This document shows positions 1 to 9,038 of a DNA stretch of 64,000 bases, piece after piece; within the stretch, counting starts at the first letter, position 1, and the number at the start of each line of letters is the position of its first letter. The position numbers were made by a program, and so were the translations under genes. The notes beneath the pieces were generated by a model. The model was not told the DNA's origin. It saw only the letters and a program-made list of their open reading frames with translations, and did not search any database. Source of the stretch: Pararheinheimera marina (lineage in GTDB: Bacteria > Pseudomonadota > Gammaproteobacteria > Enterobacterales > Alteromonadaceae); NCBI RefSeq assembly GCF_042654345.1, contig NZ_JBHSGB010000014.1:1-64000 (forward strand), read 5' to 3'.

Positions 1-45
1 TCACCACCAGAGTCGCTTTCGCTTCACCCCGTCGGCATGGCGCGC

Positions 46-73
46 ATTATAGGGGCCCCAGAACTTTACGCAA
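46..73 (-). promoter_or_regulatory. rrn P1-like strong promoter reading out of the left edge
   Basis: On the minus strand a TTGCGT -35 (68-73) and a perfect TATAAT -10 (46-51) are separated by 16 bp. The -10 is followed by a GC-rich GCGCGCC discriminator. A 16-bp spacer, TATAATGCGC and a GC discriminator are the layout of stringently controlled rRNA/tRNA promoters such as E. coli rrnB P1. The DNA upstream of the -35 (about 74-110) is fairly A/T rich, as expected for an UP element. Transcription would run leftwards out of the window, so the gene served (probably an rRNA or tRNA operon) is not visible. Confidence 0.6.
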
Positions 74-152
74 GCGCTAAAGTGACATTTTGATGATAAT
101 CACGCTCAACCGCTCAACAAACGAGCAAAGCGAAGAAATAAACTACGAAAAA

Positions 153-178
153 GCAAAAAAGGCCGCCGGAGCGGCCTT
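153..178 (-). terminator. Rho-independent terminator of the porin gene
   Basis: A perfect 6-bp GGCCGC/GCGGCC stem with a 4-nt loop (161-176), extended by A-T pairs, is followed on the minus strand by a run of T. It lies about 25 bp after the porin stop codon. Confidence 0.85.
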
Positions 179-200
179 CAGTTTGACGGAAATGCCGTTA

Positions 201-1364
201 TTAGAAGGTATACATAGCGCTGAACTGCACGCGATTTAAGTCACCGTCAGCACCAGACACCACTTCACGGGTGGCATGACGCAGTTCGACACCATACATC
301 AGCTTACTGGCAGCCTGATAAATCAGGTTCACAGCAATGCTGCTGGTCTTGTCGGTTACAGCGCCACCGGTCAAGGCGGAGTCGTTGTCGATACTTTGCG
401 CCGAATAAATAAAGTTAGAGCGCCATTTGTCGTCCCACATATGACGGTAAGCGAGCGCATAGGCAGTCACAGGAATAGCATCCAGGGTGCCATCAGCAGC
501 TACGACTGCATCATTACTGGTATTCAAGCCTATATAGCGGCCTATGCCCTCCCCAGTGTTCACCGTGAAACGAATGTCGTCTTTGGGCGACAGATTGTAT
601 TTACCAGAAATAGACACGCCATAGCCATTAGTCTGGTCGTCGATACCTGCGGCCATATTCTCATAGGCGATTTCACGGGCGATCACCGCGACAGCAACAG
701 AGCCCCAGGTATCCGCAAAGTTATACTTCAATGTCAGGTCAGGAATGCTGTTGTCATCACTGACGACACGGGCGCCACCACCAAAAGGAGTAATAGTGCT
801 TTCCGGGTTTTCTGCAGACACAGACCAGCTACCTGAGGTGTAGCGCACCTGCGCCTGGCGGTTAAACACTGAACCGTCTGTGTTACCGACAAAATCCAGA
901 CTATCGGGTAATGACGCTACGTCCATAAAGTTCGACCAGGTCTGGCCAAAAATAAATCCATCGTAACTAATAAAGGCGTGACGAATTTCCGGTGAGTAAC
1001 CGTTGGTGATCCGCTCATCCCCTATTGGGGTTGCCATCATGTCAAACTCGATACGACCGGTAATGGATTTACCATTATCCAGCTTGGTTGCACTATTAAA
1101 GAAGAAACGCGATTGACGCGCGTGAGCGTCAAACTTGCCGGATTCACCTTCGCCTCCGACAGGCGTCAGGCTAGGCACATAGAAGTCACGGCCAATCCCT
1201 GTGGTCAACTCGCCGTCCGGCGTGTCTGTATATAAGAAGTCGAGTTTAATGTAGCCCCCGTAAGTGAACTCGGTATCGCCAAAAGTCACTGCAGCCTGAG
1301 CAGGCACGGATAAAGTGGCAAGGCCAAGCCCCACAGCTACTGCCAGAGTGTTTTTTGTAAGCAT
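201..1364 (-). CDS. DcaP-like outer-membrane porin
   Basis: The 387-residue product is an outer-membrane beta-barrel of the DcaP-like trimeric porin family, which lets small anionic compounds through the outer membrane. A signal peptide occupies residues 1-24, ending VPAQA. The mature protein has alternating aromatic/polar strands (GGYIKLDF, RIEFDMM, FGQTWSNF) and ends in phenylalanine (SAMYTF), the usual barrel-assembly signal. The frame is open further upstream, but the ATG at 1364 is preceded by AGGAGA at good spacing and begins the signal peptide directly, so I chose it. The gene is divergent from acs across about 250 bp holding the candidate CrbR dyad, which suggests a role in acetate or carboxylate uptake. 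Family is fairly sure; substrate is inferred. Confidence 0.85.
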   Translation of the reverse strand: MLTKNTLAVAVGLGLATLSVPAQAAVTFGDTEFTYGGYIKLDFLYTDTPDGELTTGIGRDFYVPSLTPVGGEGESGKFDAHARQSRFFFNSATKLDNGKSITGRIEFDMMATPIGDERITNGYSPEIRHAFISYDGFIFGQTWSNFMDVASLPDSLDFVGNTDGSVFNRQAQVRYTSGSWSVSAENPESTITPFGGGARVVSDDNSIPDLTLKYNFADTWGSVAVAVIAREIAYENMAAGIDDQTNGYGVSISGKYNLSPKDDIRFTVNTGEGIGRYIGLNTSNDAVVAADGTLDAIPVTAYALAYRHMWDDKWRSNFIYSAQSIDNDSALTGGAVTDKTSSIAVNLIYQAASKLMYGVELRHATREVVSGADGDLNRVQFSAMYTF

Positions 1365-1507
1365 TGTTGTTGTCTCCTGGTCCTGATTGATTTGTTTTTG
1401 TAGATAAGTCGTTTCAACTCTGGTCACTAAAAACCGATCCAACAATTAGCCTTTAGTCGCAGATGCTTTTTTATCCACACTGCAAAGCTGCTGCAGCAGT
1501 TTTGGCT

Positions 1508-1519
1508 AGACTAATGTCT
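1508..1519. promoter_or_regulatory. Candidate CrbR operator upstream of acs
   Basis: The 12-bp dyad AGACTAATGTCT has GAC/GTC arms around TAAT and lies 95 bp before the chosen acs start. A matching dyad with the same TAA core lies 90 bp before the DUF4212/symporter pair (9039-9050). Both genes are expected targets of the CrbS/CrbR system encoded between them. The sharing is seen in the sequence; assignment to CrbR is inference. Confidence 0.5.
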
Positions 1520-1614
1520 AATATGGCCTTCGCAGTGAAACAGGTAGAACGAAGTCCATGACTTATCAGAACGTGACTTATGCGATCACGTCACCACAAC
1601 AGGGGAACTTATCT

Positions 1615-3564
1615 ATGACGCAAGCCCAGCTTTATCCAGTCCCGCCACAAGCCAAGGCCAGCGCGTTGGTCAATAACGAGCAGTATCTGGCGATGTATCA
1701 GGAGTCAGTTGAACAACCGGAGCAGTTCTGGGCGAAACACGGTCAGCGCATTCATTGGTTTACACCTTTTACTCAAGTGAAAGACACCAGCTTTGAGTTG
1801 GGTAATGTGCATGTGAACTGGTTCAGTGATGGCAGTCTGAACGCCAGCTATAACTGTCTGGACCGCCATCTGCCAGCAAAAGCAAACCAGGTCGCTTATT
1901 ACTGGGAAGGTGATGAACCCGGCGTACAGAAAGCGGTCACCTATCAGGAACTCTACGACGAGGTGTGTCAGCTTGCGAATGCGATGCGCAAGCTTGGCGT
2001 CGGCAAAGGTGACAGGGTTACAGTGTACCTGCCGATGATCCCACAAGCGGCAGTTGCGTTACTGGCCTGTGCCCGCATCGGCGCCGTGCATTCAGTGGTT
2101 TTCGCCGGTTTCTCACCAGACGCGCTTGGCAGCCGTATTGTTGATTGTGATTCCAAGCTGGTGATCACCTCGGATCAGGCCGCCCGCGGCAGCCGTTTAA
2201 CCTATTTAAAAGACAACACCGATCAGGCGCTGACTCATTTGGGCGACGCCAACCCTGTGCAGCACGTGATTGTGGTGAAGCATGTGGGCGAAAACATCGA
2301 CCTGCACCCGGGCCGTGACCTGTGGTATCACGAGCTGGTTGACGCAGAGCCTAAGCACTGTGAACCTGAAGTGATGAGCGCCGAAGATCCGCTGTTTATT
2401 CTGTATACCTCAGGTTCAACCGGTAAACCAAAAGGCGTGTTACACACCACTGGCGGTTACATGGTGTGGGCGTCGATGACCCATCAATACGTGTTTAATT
2501 ACCAGGAAGGTGACATTTACTGGTGTGCGGCGGATGTTGGCTGGGTGACTGGCCACACTTATATTGTTTATGGCCCCTTGGCTAACGGCGCAACCAGTGT
2601 GTTATTTGAAGGTGTGCCCACTTACCCAAGCGTAAAACGTATTGCGCAGGTGATCGACAAATACAAAGTTAACATTCTTTATACTGCTCCTACCGCTATC
2701 CGCGCGTTAATGGCGCATGGTTCTGCTCCTGTTGAAGGCGCAGACTTGTCCTCACTTAAAGTGCTGGGCAGCGTCGGCGAGCCAATTAACCCGGAAGCCT
2801 GGACCTGGTACCACGATAAATATGGTAAGGGCCAGTGCCCCATCGTGGACACCTGGTGGCAGACCGAAACCGGCGGCATCCTTATTACCCCACTGCCAGG
2901 CGCCACTGATCTGAAGCCTGGTTCTGCGACACGACCATTTTTTGGCGTGAAGCCGGCTATTGTCAGCAATGAAGGCGACATCCTTGAAGGCGCGGCCGAA
3001 GGCAATCTGGTGCTGCTGGACAGCTGGCCAGGTCAGATGCGCACCGTGTTTGGTGATCATGAGCGTTTCGAGCAAACCTATTTCAGCACCTATAAAGGTA
3101 TGTACTTTACCGGTGACGGTGCTAAACGGGACTCTGACGGCTATTACTGGCTGACCGGCCGGGTGGACGACGTACTGAATATTTCCGGCCACCGTCTGGG
3201 GACTGCTGAGATTGAAAGCTGCCTGGTGGCGCATGAAGCCATCGCTGAAGCCGCAGTCGTGGGCTATCCGCATGACATTAAAGGCCAGGGCATTTATGTG
3301 TTTGTTGCGCCTCGGGTTGGCGTCGAACCCAGCGACGATTTAACCAAAGCTGTGCGGGATTGGGTGCGTAAGGAGATCTCCCCTATCGCGTCGCCGGATC
3401 TGGTGCAGTGGACACCTGGTTTACCCAAAACCCGTTCCGGCAAAATTATGCGCCGTATTTTGCGCAAAATTGCAGCCAATGAATACGATCAGTTGGGTGA
3501 TATCTCCACTCTGGCCGATCCGTCAGTGGTTGAACACTTGATCCAAAACCGGTTAAACCGTTAA
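1615..3564 (+). CDS. acs: Acetyl-CoA synthetase
   Basis: This enzyme activates acetate with ATP and CoA to acetyl-CoA through an acetyl-adenylate. The 649 residues match the usual length of about 650. The adenylation motif YTSGSTGKPKG starts near residue 264, the substrate-pocket segment VDTWWQTETGG follows, and the C-terminal PKTRSGKIMRR motif carries the catalytic, acetylation-regulated lysine at K610. The frame stays open to an ATG at 1558, but the ATG at 1615 has AGGGGA 8 bp upstream and gives the normal N-terminus. The gene is divergent from the porin and followed by the crbR regulator. Regulation by CrbS/CrbR is expected from family knowledge in Vibrio and Pseudomonas and supported here by the dyad at 1508. 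Confidence 0.97.
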   Translation: MTQAQLYPVPPQAKASALVNNEQYLAMYQESVEQPEQFWAKHGQRIHWFTPFTQVKDTSFELGNVHVNWFSDGSLNASYNCLDRHLPAKANQVAYYWEGDEPGVQKAVTYQELYDEVCQLANAMRKLGVGKGDRVTVYLPMIPQAAVALLACARIGAVHSVVFAGFSPDALGSRIVDCDSKLVITSDQAARGSRLTYLKDNTDQALTHLGDANPVQHVIVVKHVGENIDLHPGRDLWYHELVDAEPKHCEPEVMSAEDPLFILYTSGSTGKPKGVLHTTGGYMVWASMTHQYVFNYQEGDIYWCAADVGWVTGHTYIVYGPLANGATSVLFEGVPTYPSVKRIAQVIDKYKVNILYTAPTAIRALMAHGSAPVEGADLSSLKVLGSVGEPINPEAWTWYHDKYGKGQCPIVDTWWQTETGGILITPLPGATDLKPGSATRPFFGVKPAIVSNEGDILEGAAEGNLVLLDSWPGQMRTVFGDHERFEQTYFSTYKGMYFTGDGAKRDSDGYYWLTGRVDDVLNISGHRLGTAEIESCLVAHEAIAEAAVVGYPHDIKGQGIYVFVAPRVGVEPSDDLTKAVRDWVRKEISPIASPDLVQWTPGLPKTRSGKIMRRILRKIAANEYDQLGDISTLADPSVVEHLIQNRLNR

Positions 3565-3578
3565 GCTCCGTACACTAA

Positions 3579-3602
3579 GCTGCCACTTTTTTACGTGGCA
3601 GC
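3579..3602 (+). terminator. Stem-loop after acs
   Basis: A perfect 8-bp stem (GCTGCCAC/GTGGCAGC) with an 8-nt loop starts 15 bp after the acs stop codon. There is no U-run, so it is more likely a 3'-end stabilising or attenuating structure between acs and crbR than a strong terminator. Confidence 0.5.
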
Positions 3603-3615
3603 AATATCTTAGCTA

Positions 3616-3635
3616 AACCCGGCTACGGCCGGGTT
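3616..3635 (+). promoter_or_regulatory. Perfect hairpin abutting the crbR ribosome-binding site
   Basis: An 8-bp perfect inverted repeat (AACCCGGC, TACG loop, GCCGGGTT) ends one base before the AGGAG Shine-Dalgarno of crbR. It has no U-run. Its position suggests an effect on translation initiation or mRNA stability; function is inferred. Confidence 0.45.
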
Positions 3636-3645
3636 AGGAGTTTAT

Positions 3646-4317
3646 ATGGCAAAACTCATTGTCGCAGACGACCACCCGTTGTTTCGTAATGCCCTCATTC
3701 ACGCCATCAGCAATACCTTTGTCACCAAAGCCACTATTGAAACCGATAGTTTTGAGGCCACCTGCACTGCACTGGAACAACACCCGGATGCGGATTTGTT
3801 GTTACTGGACCTGCATATGCCGGGCAATTGCGGTTTCTTGGGACTGATCCAGCTACGCAAACAATACCCGACCCTGCCTATAGTGGTGATTTCTGCCAGT
3901 GAAGACACCGACGTGATCCGTCGTGTGATGTCCTTTGGTGCGTCAGCTTTTATTCCGAAATCAGCGCATCCGGCCGAAATAGGCAAAGCGCTGAGCGCGG
4001 TGATGGAAGGTGAACTCTGGGTGCAACCGGCATTGCGGGATCAGGTGCTGGACCAACACAACCAGACCGATTTGGACCTGGCAGCCAAAGTGGCCGACCT
4101 GACCCCACAACAATACAAGGTATTGTTTTACTTAACCGAAGGCTGGCTGAATAAACAAATCGCGTATGACTTACATATTTCCGAAGCCACGGTGAAAGCG
4201 CATATCACTGCAATATTCCGCAAACTCGGAGTCACCAACAGAACACAAGTGGTGATCCAGGCGCAGCGCTTACAGCTGGAGCCGCCAGCCGATAAGCTGC
4301 TAAACGCCCAGTTCTGA
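3646..4317 (+). CDS. crbR: LuxR-family response regulator, CrbR-like
   Basis: This cytoplasmic DNA-binding response regulator has 223 residues. The N-terminal receiver domain (about 1-120) has the acidic pocket at D8/D9, phospho-acceptor D55 in LLLLDLHMPG, and the conserved lysine in AFIPKS. A LuxR/NarL helix-turn-helix (about 145-210) follows, with the typical segment ISEATVKAHITAIFRKLGV. AGGAG stands 5 bp before the ATG. The gene sits directly after acs, and the window also encodes a symporter-kinase fusion of the CrbS type. CrbS/CrbR (MxtR/ErdR in Pseudomonas) is known to switch on acs and acetate use, so this identity is strongly supported by context. Confidence 0.85.
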   Translation: MAKLIVADDHPLFRNALIHAISNTFVTKATIETDSFEATCTALEQHPDADLLLLDLHMPGNCGFLGLIQLRKQYPTLPIVVISASEDTDVIRRVMSFGASAFIPKSAHPAEIGKALSAVMEGELWVQPALRDQVLDQHNQTDLDLAAKVADLTPQQYKVLFYLTEGWLNKQIAYDLHISEATVKAHITAIFRKLGVTNRTQVVIQAQRLQLEPPADKLLNAQF

Positions 4318-4318
4318 G

Positions 4319-4344
4319 GCCTGAACAACAGGAGCTGTTCAGGC
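4319..4344. terminator. Convergent stem-loop between crbR and the AI-2E permease gene
   Basis: A perfect 9-bp inverted repeat (GCCTGAACA/TGTTCAGGC) with an 8-nt loop lies at the tail-to-tail junction. It contains the stop codon of the minus-strand gene. No long U-run is present on either side. Confidence 0.5.
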
Positions 4345-5379
4345 GTTAAACTCTTCCATAAAAATTTGCCAGAAGGCTAAGAACAGCGCGGCCACCATAG
4401 GGCCCAGCACAAAGCCGTTGATCCCCATCAGCGATAAGCCACCCAAGGTAGAGAACAACACCAGGTAATCCGGTAGCTTGGTATCACGCCCCACCAACAG
4501 CGGCCGCAGTATATTGTCAGCCAGACCAATCACCAGGGCGCCATAGGCCACCAGGATGCTGGCAATCAGCCATTCGCCTGTCCCATATAAATACAAAGAG
4601 ACCGGCAGCCAGACCAAAGCCGCGCCAACCGCCGGCAGCAGCGATAAGAAAGCCATCACCACGCCCCAGAGCACGGGCGCGGGTAAATCCAGTAACCAGA
4701 AAATAAAACCGCCCAACGCACCTTGCACCACAGCCACCACCAGATTGCCTTTCACTGTAGCGCGGGTCACTTCAGCAAACTTGGCAAACAACAAACGTTC
4801 ACGCTGATCCCCCAGCGGCAGTGCTTTGACCATCAGCTCAACCAGGTGATGACCTTCACGCAGCAGGAAAAACGCCAGATACAGCATCAGGCACAAATCC
4901 AGCACAAAGCCAAAGGTATTTTGACCAATAGACAAGGCTTCTTTAGCCAGTAACCGACTGGCTTCCACCGCGGCACCGGATACCCGCTCACGCAGATCAT
5001 TGGTCTCGATGCCAAGTTTGTTTAACAGTTCGGTAATGGCAGGAAAGGCCTGTCGGATGGTTTCAACAAAGGCTGAAGGGCTGACTTCACCACGTTGGAT
5101 TTTGTCGTAAAACAGAGCGCCTTCCTGAATAAAAGCAGCACTGATCGCCAGAACAGGTAATACCACCACCAGCATACAAATCAGCAAAGTTAACAGAGCA
5201 GCCAAGTTAGGCCTGCCCCCCATCCACCGCAGCAGCAAGCGCTGCACCGGGTAGAAAATGACCGTAATGGCACAGGCCCAAAAAATGCAGCCCCAGAAGG
5301 GTTCAAGCAACCAGCCGAATGCCAGGCTGACCAGCACCAGCATCAATAGAAAAAAACGTTGTTCCAGTTTGGCTTGCAT
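4339..5379 (-). CDS. AI-2E family transporter (permease)
   Basis: This 346-residue inner-membrane protein has about seven or eight hydrophobic segments. It shows the family pattern: an N-terminal membrane pair, a long soluble loop (about 90-160, rich in charged helices such as LNKLGIETNDLRERVSG), and a C-terminal membrane block with the GALVIGLADNILRPLLVG segment typical of the AI-2E exporter-like family (PF01594). Family members include TqsA-type autoinducer-2 exporters and Na+/H+ antiporters, so the substrate is unknown. AAGGA precedes the ATG. It is inserted between crbR and crbS, convergent with crbR and downstream of crbS on the same strand. Confidence 0.85.
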   Translation of the reverse strand: MQAKLEQRFFLLMLVLVSLAFGWLLEPFWGCIFWACAITVIFYPVQRLLLRWMGGRPNLAALLTLLICMLVVVLPVLAISAAFIQEGALFYDKIQRGEVSPSAFVETIRQAFPAITELLNKLGIETNDLRERVSGAAVEASRLLAKEALSIGQNTFGFVLDLCLMLYLAFFLLREGHHLVELMVKALPLGDQRERLLFAKFAEVTRATVKGNLVVAVVQGALGGFIFWLLDLPAPVLWGVVMAFLSLLPAVGAALVWLPVSLYLYGTGEWLIASILVAYGALVIGLADNILRPLLVGRDTKLPDYLVLFSTLGGLSLMGINGFVLGPMVAALFLAFWQIFMEEFNA

Positions 5380-5418
5380 AGTCGTCCTTGCAGGTTTTTT
5401 AACTGTTCAGTCCGTATT

Positions 5419-8400
5419 CTACGAGGCTGAACCTTTTGTTTTCAAATGATTAATGCCTGCGCGCAATGCCGCCGGCTTGATCGGCTTGGCCAGAAACAGC
5501 AAACCAGCCTCTTTGGCGCGCTGCGCTAAATCAGGTTCTGGTGCGGCAGACACCAGAATGCCAGGAACCTTACCCCAAATCTGCAGCAACTGCTGATACA
5601 GCTGCAGACCGGTGAAACTTTGCCCCAGCTGATAATCCAAAATCAGTAAATCAGGTTTAGCCAGTGTCGGCGCTTGCTCCAGCAATTGCTCTGCCCGCAC
5701 ATAACTGCGTACCTGCCCCAGCTGCCACTGTTCCAGCAACAGCTGCAATGCCGCCAGGTTTGAGCTGTCATCATCGACGCAGCATACAGTCCAATCCGGC
5801 AACTGCGTGGTGGCATCTGTACCCAGCTCCGCTTTGCCAGCTTCACGTCGCTGTGGGCTTAACGGTAACCACAAGCTAAACACAGTGCCTTTGCCTACGG
5901 TGGAGCGTACTTCTATTTTATGACCCAGCAGTCTGGCCATCCGCTGAACCACCCCCAGTCCCAATCCCACGCCTTGCTGACCCCGCGCCGTACTGTCGAC
6001 CCGATAAAAATCGTCGAAAATATGCCGCAGCTCCTGTTCCGCAATACCTGGACCAGAATCCCAGATTTGCAACAGCAGCTGGCCTCCCCGGCGGCGGCAA
6101 CTGATCAGCACTTTGCCTTTGGGGGTGTACTTCACTGCATTGGATAAAATGTTTTGCACAATGCGGCGCAAATAGGTGCTGTCACTCTCCACCTGCCAGT
6201 CAGAAAACTTGCCACGGATTTGCAGTGCTTTTTGTCGCGCCAGCAGCCGGAATTCGTCCAGCAGCGGGTCCAGTAAATGGCGGATTTGCACCGTTTGTTT
6301 CTTCGGCAACAAGCGGCCGTCGTCCAGCCGGGCTATATCCAGCAGCGTGCCTATCAGCTCCTCAGTGGCCTTTAACGAGTTATCCAACTGGCTGACGACC
6401 GTTTGCTGTTTGTCCGACAAACTGCCGTCCTGCAAAGCTGCAGTAAAGAGTCTGGCGGCATTCAAAGGTTGCAGAATATCGTGGCTGGCCAGCGCCAGGA
6501 ACCGCGTTTTGGACGCATTGGCCGCTTCGGCTTCGGCTTTTGCCTGCAGCAGTTGCTGTTCGGTCTGGCCACGCCGGTTCACCTCCTGCACCAGTTCCTG
6601 GTTAATTTCGCTGACCCGTTGGGTGCGTTCCTGCACCCGCTGTTCCAGATGGTCTTTAGCTTCCGCCAATTGCTGCACAGCGCGGACATGGTCGGTCACG
6701 TCGGTAAAGCTGGTGACAAAACCACCGCCGGGAATTGGATTGCCACGCATCTCAATTACGCTGCCATCAGGCCGCACGCGCTGGAACACATGGGTGGTGC
6801 CTTTTTGCATATGGCCTATGCGCTTGGCCACATGCTCTTCGGGCGCGCCTTCACCAAACAGACCGCGTTCGGCATTAAACCGTACGATGTCGGCGACAGG
6901 CCGGCCGATGCGGATCATGCCTTCCGGGTAATCAAACAACTCCAGATAGGCCCGGTTCCAGGCCACCAGTTTTAACTCCCGGTCAACCACACTGATGCCC
7001 TGACTCAAGTGTTCCAGCGTGGAAAAAAGGATTTTGCGGGAAAACTGAATCGCCTGTGTGGTGTCGTCAAATAAAGTCACCACGTCTTCCAGTTCAAGCT
7101 GACGGCCTTCGGTGGCGGCACTGACGACGGCCAGTGCTGAGGCCGCACCAATGACCCCAGCCAGTTCACGTTCAACGAAGGCCACCAGTTCCGGGCTGGC
7201 CCAGGCCGGTTGGTCATCAGGTTCCGGGTACCGGCGACGGTAATCGGCAATGGCCTCGACGGTGCGCTGGGCACCGATAAAACGTTCCAATAGCATCACC
7301 ACGTCGGTGCGGCGAATACGTAACTTTTTCACCGGGTTTTCGCGGTGTTCAAGCGGTAAGGTTGGCTTCACAAAAGCAGCAGCCTGCAACCTGTCTTTAA
7401 AATTGACTTTAAACAGCAGGGAGAACAGCAGGTAACAAAACAGATTCAGACCCAAAGACCAGAACACACCATGGCTCAGGGTATCCAGTTCCAGCCCAAA
7501 TAAAGCGGTTGGTTTGAGCAGTGCCAGTCCGAACAAGCCCTGGCGTACGATGGAATCGCTGAGCACACCCACAGCGGATAACTGAGGCACCATCAGGCAA
7601 TAAAACCAGAGGAAAAAGCCCACAGCGAGACCGGCATAAACGCCAAACGCATTGCCGTGACGCCAGTACAGGCCGCCAATCACTGCAGGCGCCAGCTGTA
7701 TAGCCAGCGCAAAGGCCAGCAAGCCGGTTTCTGCCAGCTCGTAGTTGCGGGCGAATAAGGCGTAATAGCCATAAGACAGCATCATCACCGTAATGATCAT
7801 GGCGCGGCGCACCAGTAAAATCAGGCCGCTGTAGTCTTTCTTAAGTTGCTGGTTGGACGGGCGGCGCAGGATGGTCGGCATCACCACGTCGTTACTGATC
7901 ATGGTGGACAGGGCCAGGGTGGAGATAATAATCATCGAGGTCGCCGCGGAAAAACCGCCGATAAACACCAAAGCACTTAAGGTATGCCAGCCGGACTGCT
8001 CCGGGATCAATAAGACAAAACTGTCGGCCAGCTGACGATGATCCGGAAACATCAGCATGCCGGTCAGCGCTATGGGGATCACCACCAAGGTGACTATCAG
8101 CAAGTAACTGCTGTACCAGCACCTGGCATGGCGTAAATGCCGATGGTCAACGTTTTCAACAAAACCAACATGGAATTGACGGGGCAATAAAAAAATCGCC
8201 GCCATCGCCAACACCGTTTTTGTGAAAAATGCCAGCCAGCTTTGCTCTTGATGGTCTGCTTTTAACGCCGTGGCGTGTTCAACAAAGCTGGATAACTGTA
8301 CCTGTTCCGGCAGCAGCAACCAATAGGTCATCAGGGCGAGGCAAGTTAAGGCAAACAGCTTTACCAGCGATTCAAAGGCGATAGCCACCATCACCCCACG

Positions 8401-8961
8401 ATTTTGCTCGGTCAGTGTCACCTTGCGGGTGCCAAACAGAATGGAAAATATCATCATGGTGACAGCGCAAAACCAGGCGGTGTCCTGCCACCAGGGGGCA
8501 TCATGGTCGGCCATGCCCGCACCAAGCAGCACCTGATACGAACTGGCCACCGCTTTGAGCTGCAAAGCGATATAAGGGATCACTACCACCAGGCATAACA
8601 ACGCAGTGACCAGCGCGATGTTTTTCCGTTTGCCGTAACGGGCGCTGATAAAGTCGGTAATAGAGCCGATATTTTGTTTTTTCGCGACGTACAGCAGCTT
8701 AAACAGAAAAGGCTGGGCAAACACAAAAATCAGGATAGGGCCCAGGTAGATAGGAATATAGTCCCAGCCCTGAGTCACCGCAGTGCCAACCGCACCGTAA
8801 TAGGTCCAGGAGGTGCAATACACCGCCAGCGCCAGACTGTAGAGCAAGCCCCCATACTTTCGTAGCAGATGATCGCCAGCGTGCCGCTCGCCCCAGTTCG
8901 CGATAAAAAACAACAAACCTACATACATCAAGGCCAATACAGCGACAATCCACGCAGACAA
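5419..8961 (-). CDS. crbS: CrbS-like sodium/solute symporter-hybrid histidine kinase
   Basis: The 1180-residue membrane sensor fuses an SSS (SLC5-like) transporter module of about 13 helices (roughly 1-500) to a signalling tail. The tail has a PAS domain near 640-750, a coiled coil, and a HisKA domain with phospho-accepting H827 in LASHDILQPLNAARL. A HATPase domain (DSGPGIA, GLGLGVV) and a C-terminal receiver with D1109 in LLILDYQLG follow. The start codon is TTG, preceded by AAGGAG 6 bp upstream. It is the sensor partner of the LuxR-type regulator next to acs; CrbS-type kinases are known to control acetate utilisation. It is divergent from the DUF4212/symporter genes, with the candidate CrbR dyad between them. 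Confidence 0.9.
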   Translation of the reverse strand: MSAWIVAVLALMYVGLLFFIANWGERHAGDHLLRKYGGLLYSLALAVYCTSWTYYGAVGTAVTQGWDYIPIYLGPILIFVFAQPFLFKLLYVAKKQNIGSITDFISARYGKRKNIALVTALLCLVVVIPYIALQLKAVASSYQVLLGAGMADHDAPWWQDTAWFCAVTMMIFSILFGTRKVTLTEQNRGVMVAIAFESLVKLFALTCLALMTYWLLLPEQVQLSSFVEHATALKADHQEQSWLAFFTKTVLAMAAIFLLPRQFHVGFVENVDHRHLRHARCWYSSYLLIVTLVVIPIALTGMLMFPDHRQLADSFVLLIPEQSGWHTLSALVFIGGFSAATSMIIISTLALSTMISNDVVMPTILRRPSNQQLKKDYSGLILLVRRAMIITVMMLSYGYYALFARNYELAETGLLAFALAIQLAPAVIGGLYWRHGNAFGVYAGLAVGFFLWFYCLMVPQLSAVGVLSDSIVRQGLFGLALLKPTALFGLELDTLSHGVFWSLGLNLFCYLLFSLLFKVNFKDRLQAAAFVKPTLPLEHRENPVKKLRIRRTDVVMLLERFIGAQRTVEAIADYRRRYPEPDDQPAWASPELVAFVERELAGVIGAASALAVVSAATEGRQLELEDVVTLFDDTTQAIQFSRKILFSTLEHLSQGISVVDRELKLVAWNRAYLELFDYPEGMIRIGRPVADIVRFNAERGLFGEGAPEEHVAKRIGHMQKGTTHVFQRVRPDGSVIEMRGNPIPGGGFVTSFTDVTDHVRAVQQLAEAKDHLEQRVQERTQRVSEINQELVQEVNRRGQTEQQLLQAKAEAEAANASKTRFLALASHDILQPLNAARLFTAALQDGSLSDKQQTVVSQLDNSLKATEELIGTLLDIARLDDGRLLPKKQTVQIRHLLDPLLDEFRLLARQKALQIRGKFSDWQVESDSTYLRRIVQNILSNAVKYTPKGKVLISCRRRGGQLLLQIWDSGPGIAEQELRHIFDDFYRVDSTARGQQGVGLGLGVVQRMARLLGHKIEVRSTVGKGTVFSLWLPLSPQRREAGKAELGTDATTQLPDWTVCCVDDDSSNLAALQLLLEQWQLGQVRSYVRAEQLLEQAPTLAKPDLLILDYQLGQSFTGLQLYQQLLQIWGKVPGILVSAAPEPDLAQRAKEAGLLFLAKPIKPAALRAGINHLKTKGSAS

Positions 8962-9038
8962 GGCGCTCTCCTTATTATTTTTCTGCCCCTACTGTTGTGC
9001 TCCGGCCAGCGAAAGTCAACCTGAAGCCGAATCACCTT

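Noticed and set aside
276..836. Plus-strand 186-residue reading frame
   Set aside because: It lies wholly opposite the porin gene, has no ribosome site and no family pattern.
1558..1614. Upstream acs start at 1558
   Set aside because: The ATG at 1615 has a better Shine-Dalgarno and gives the normal Acs length.
6176..6975. Two long plus-strand frames (251 and 190 residues)
   Set aside because: Both are shadows of the CrbS kinase gene; composition is Ser/Arg/Cys-rich nonsense.
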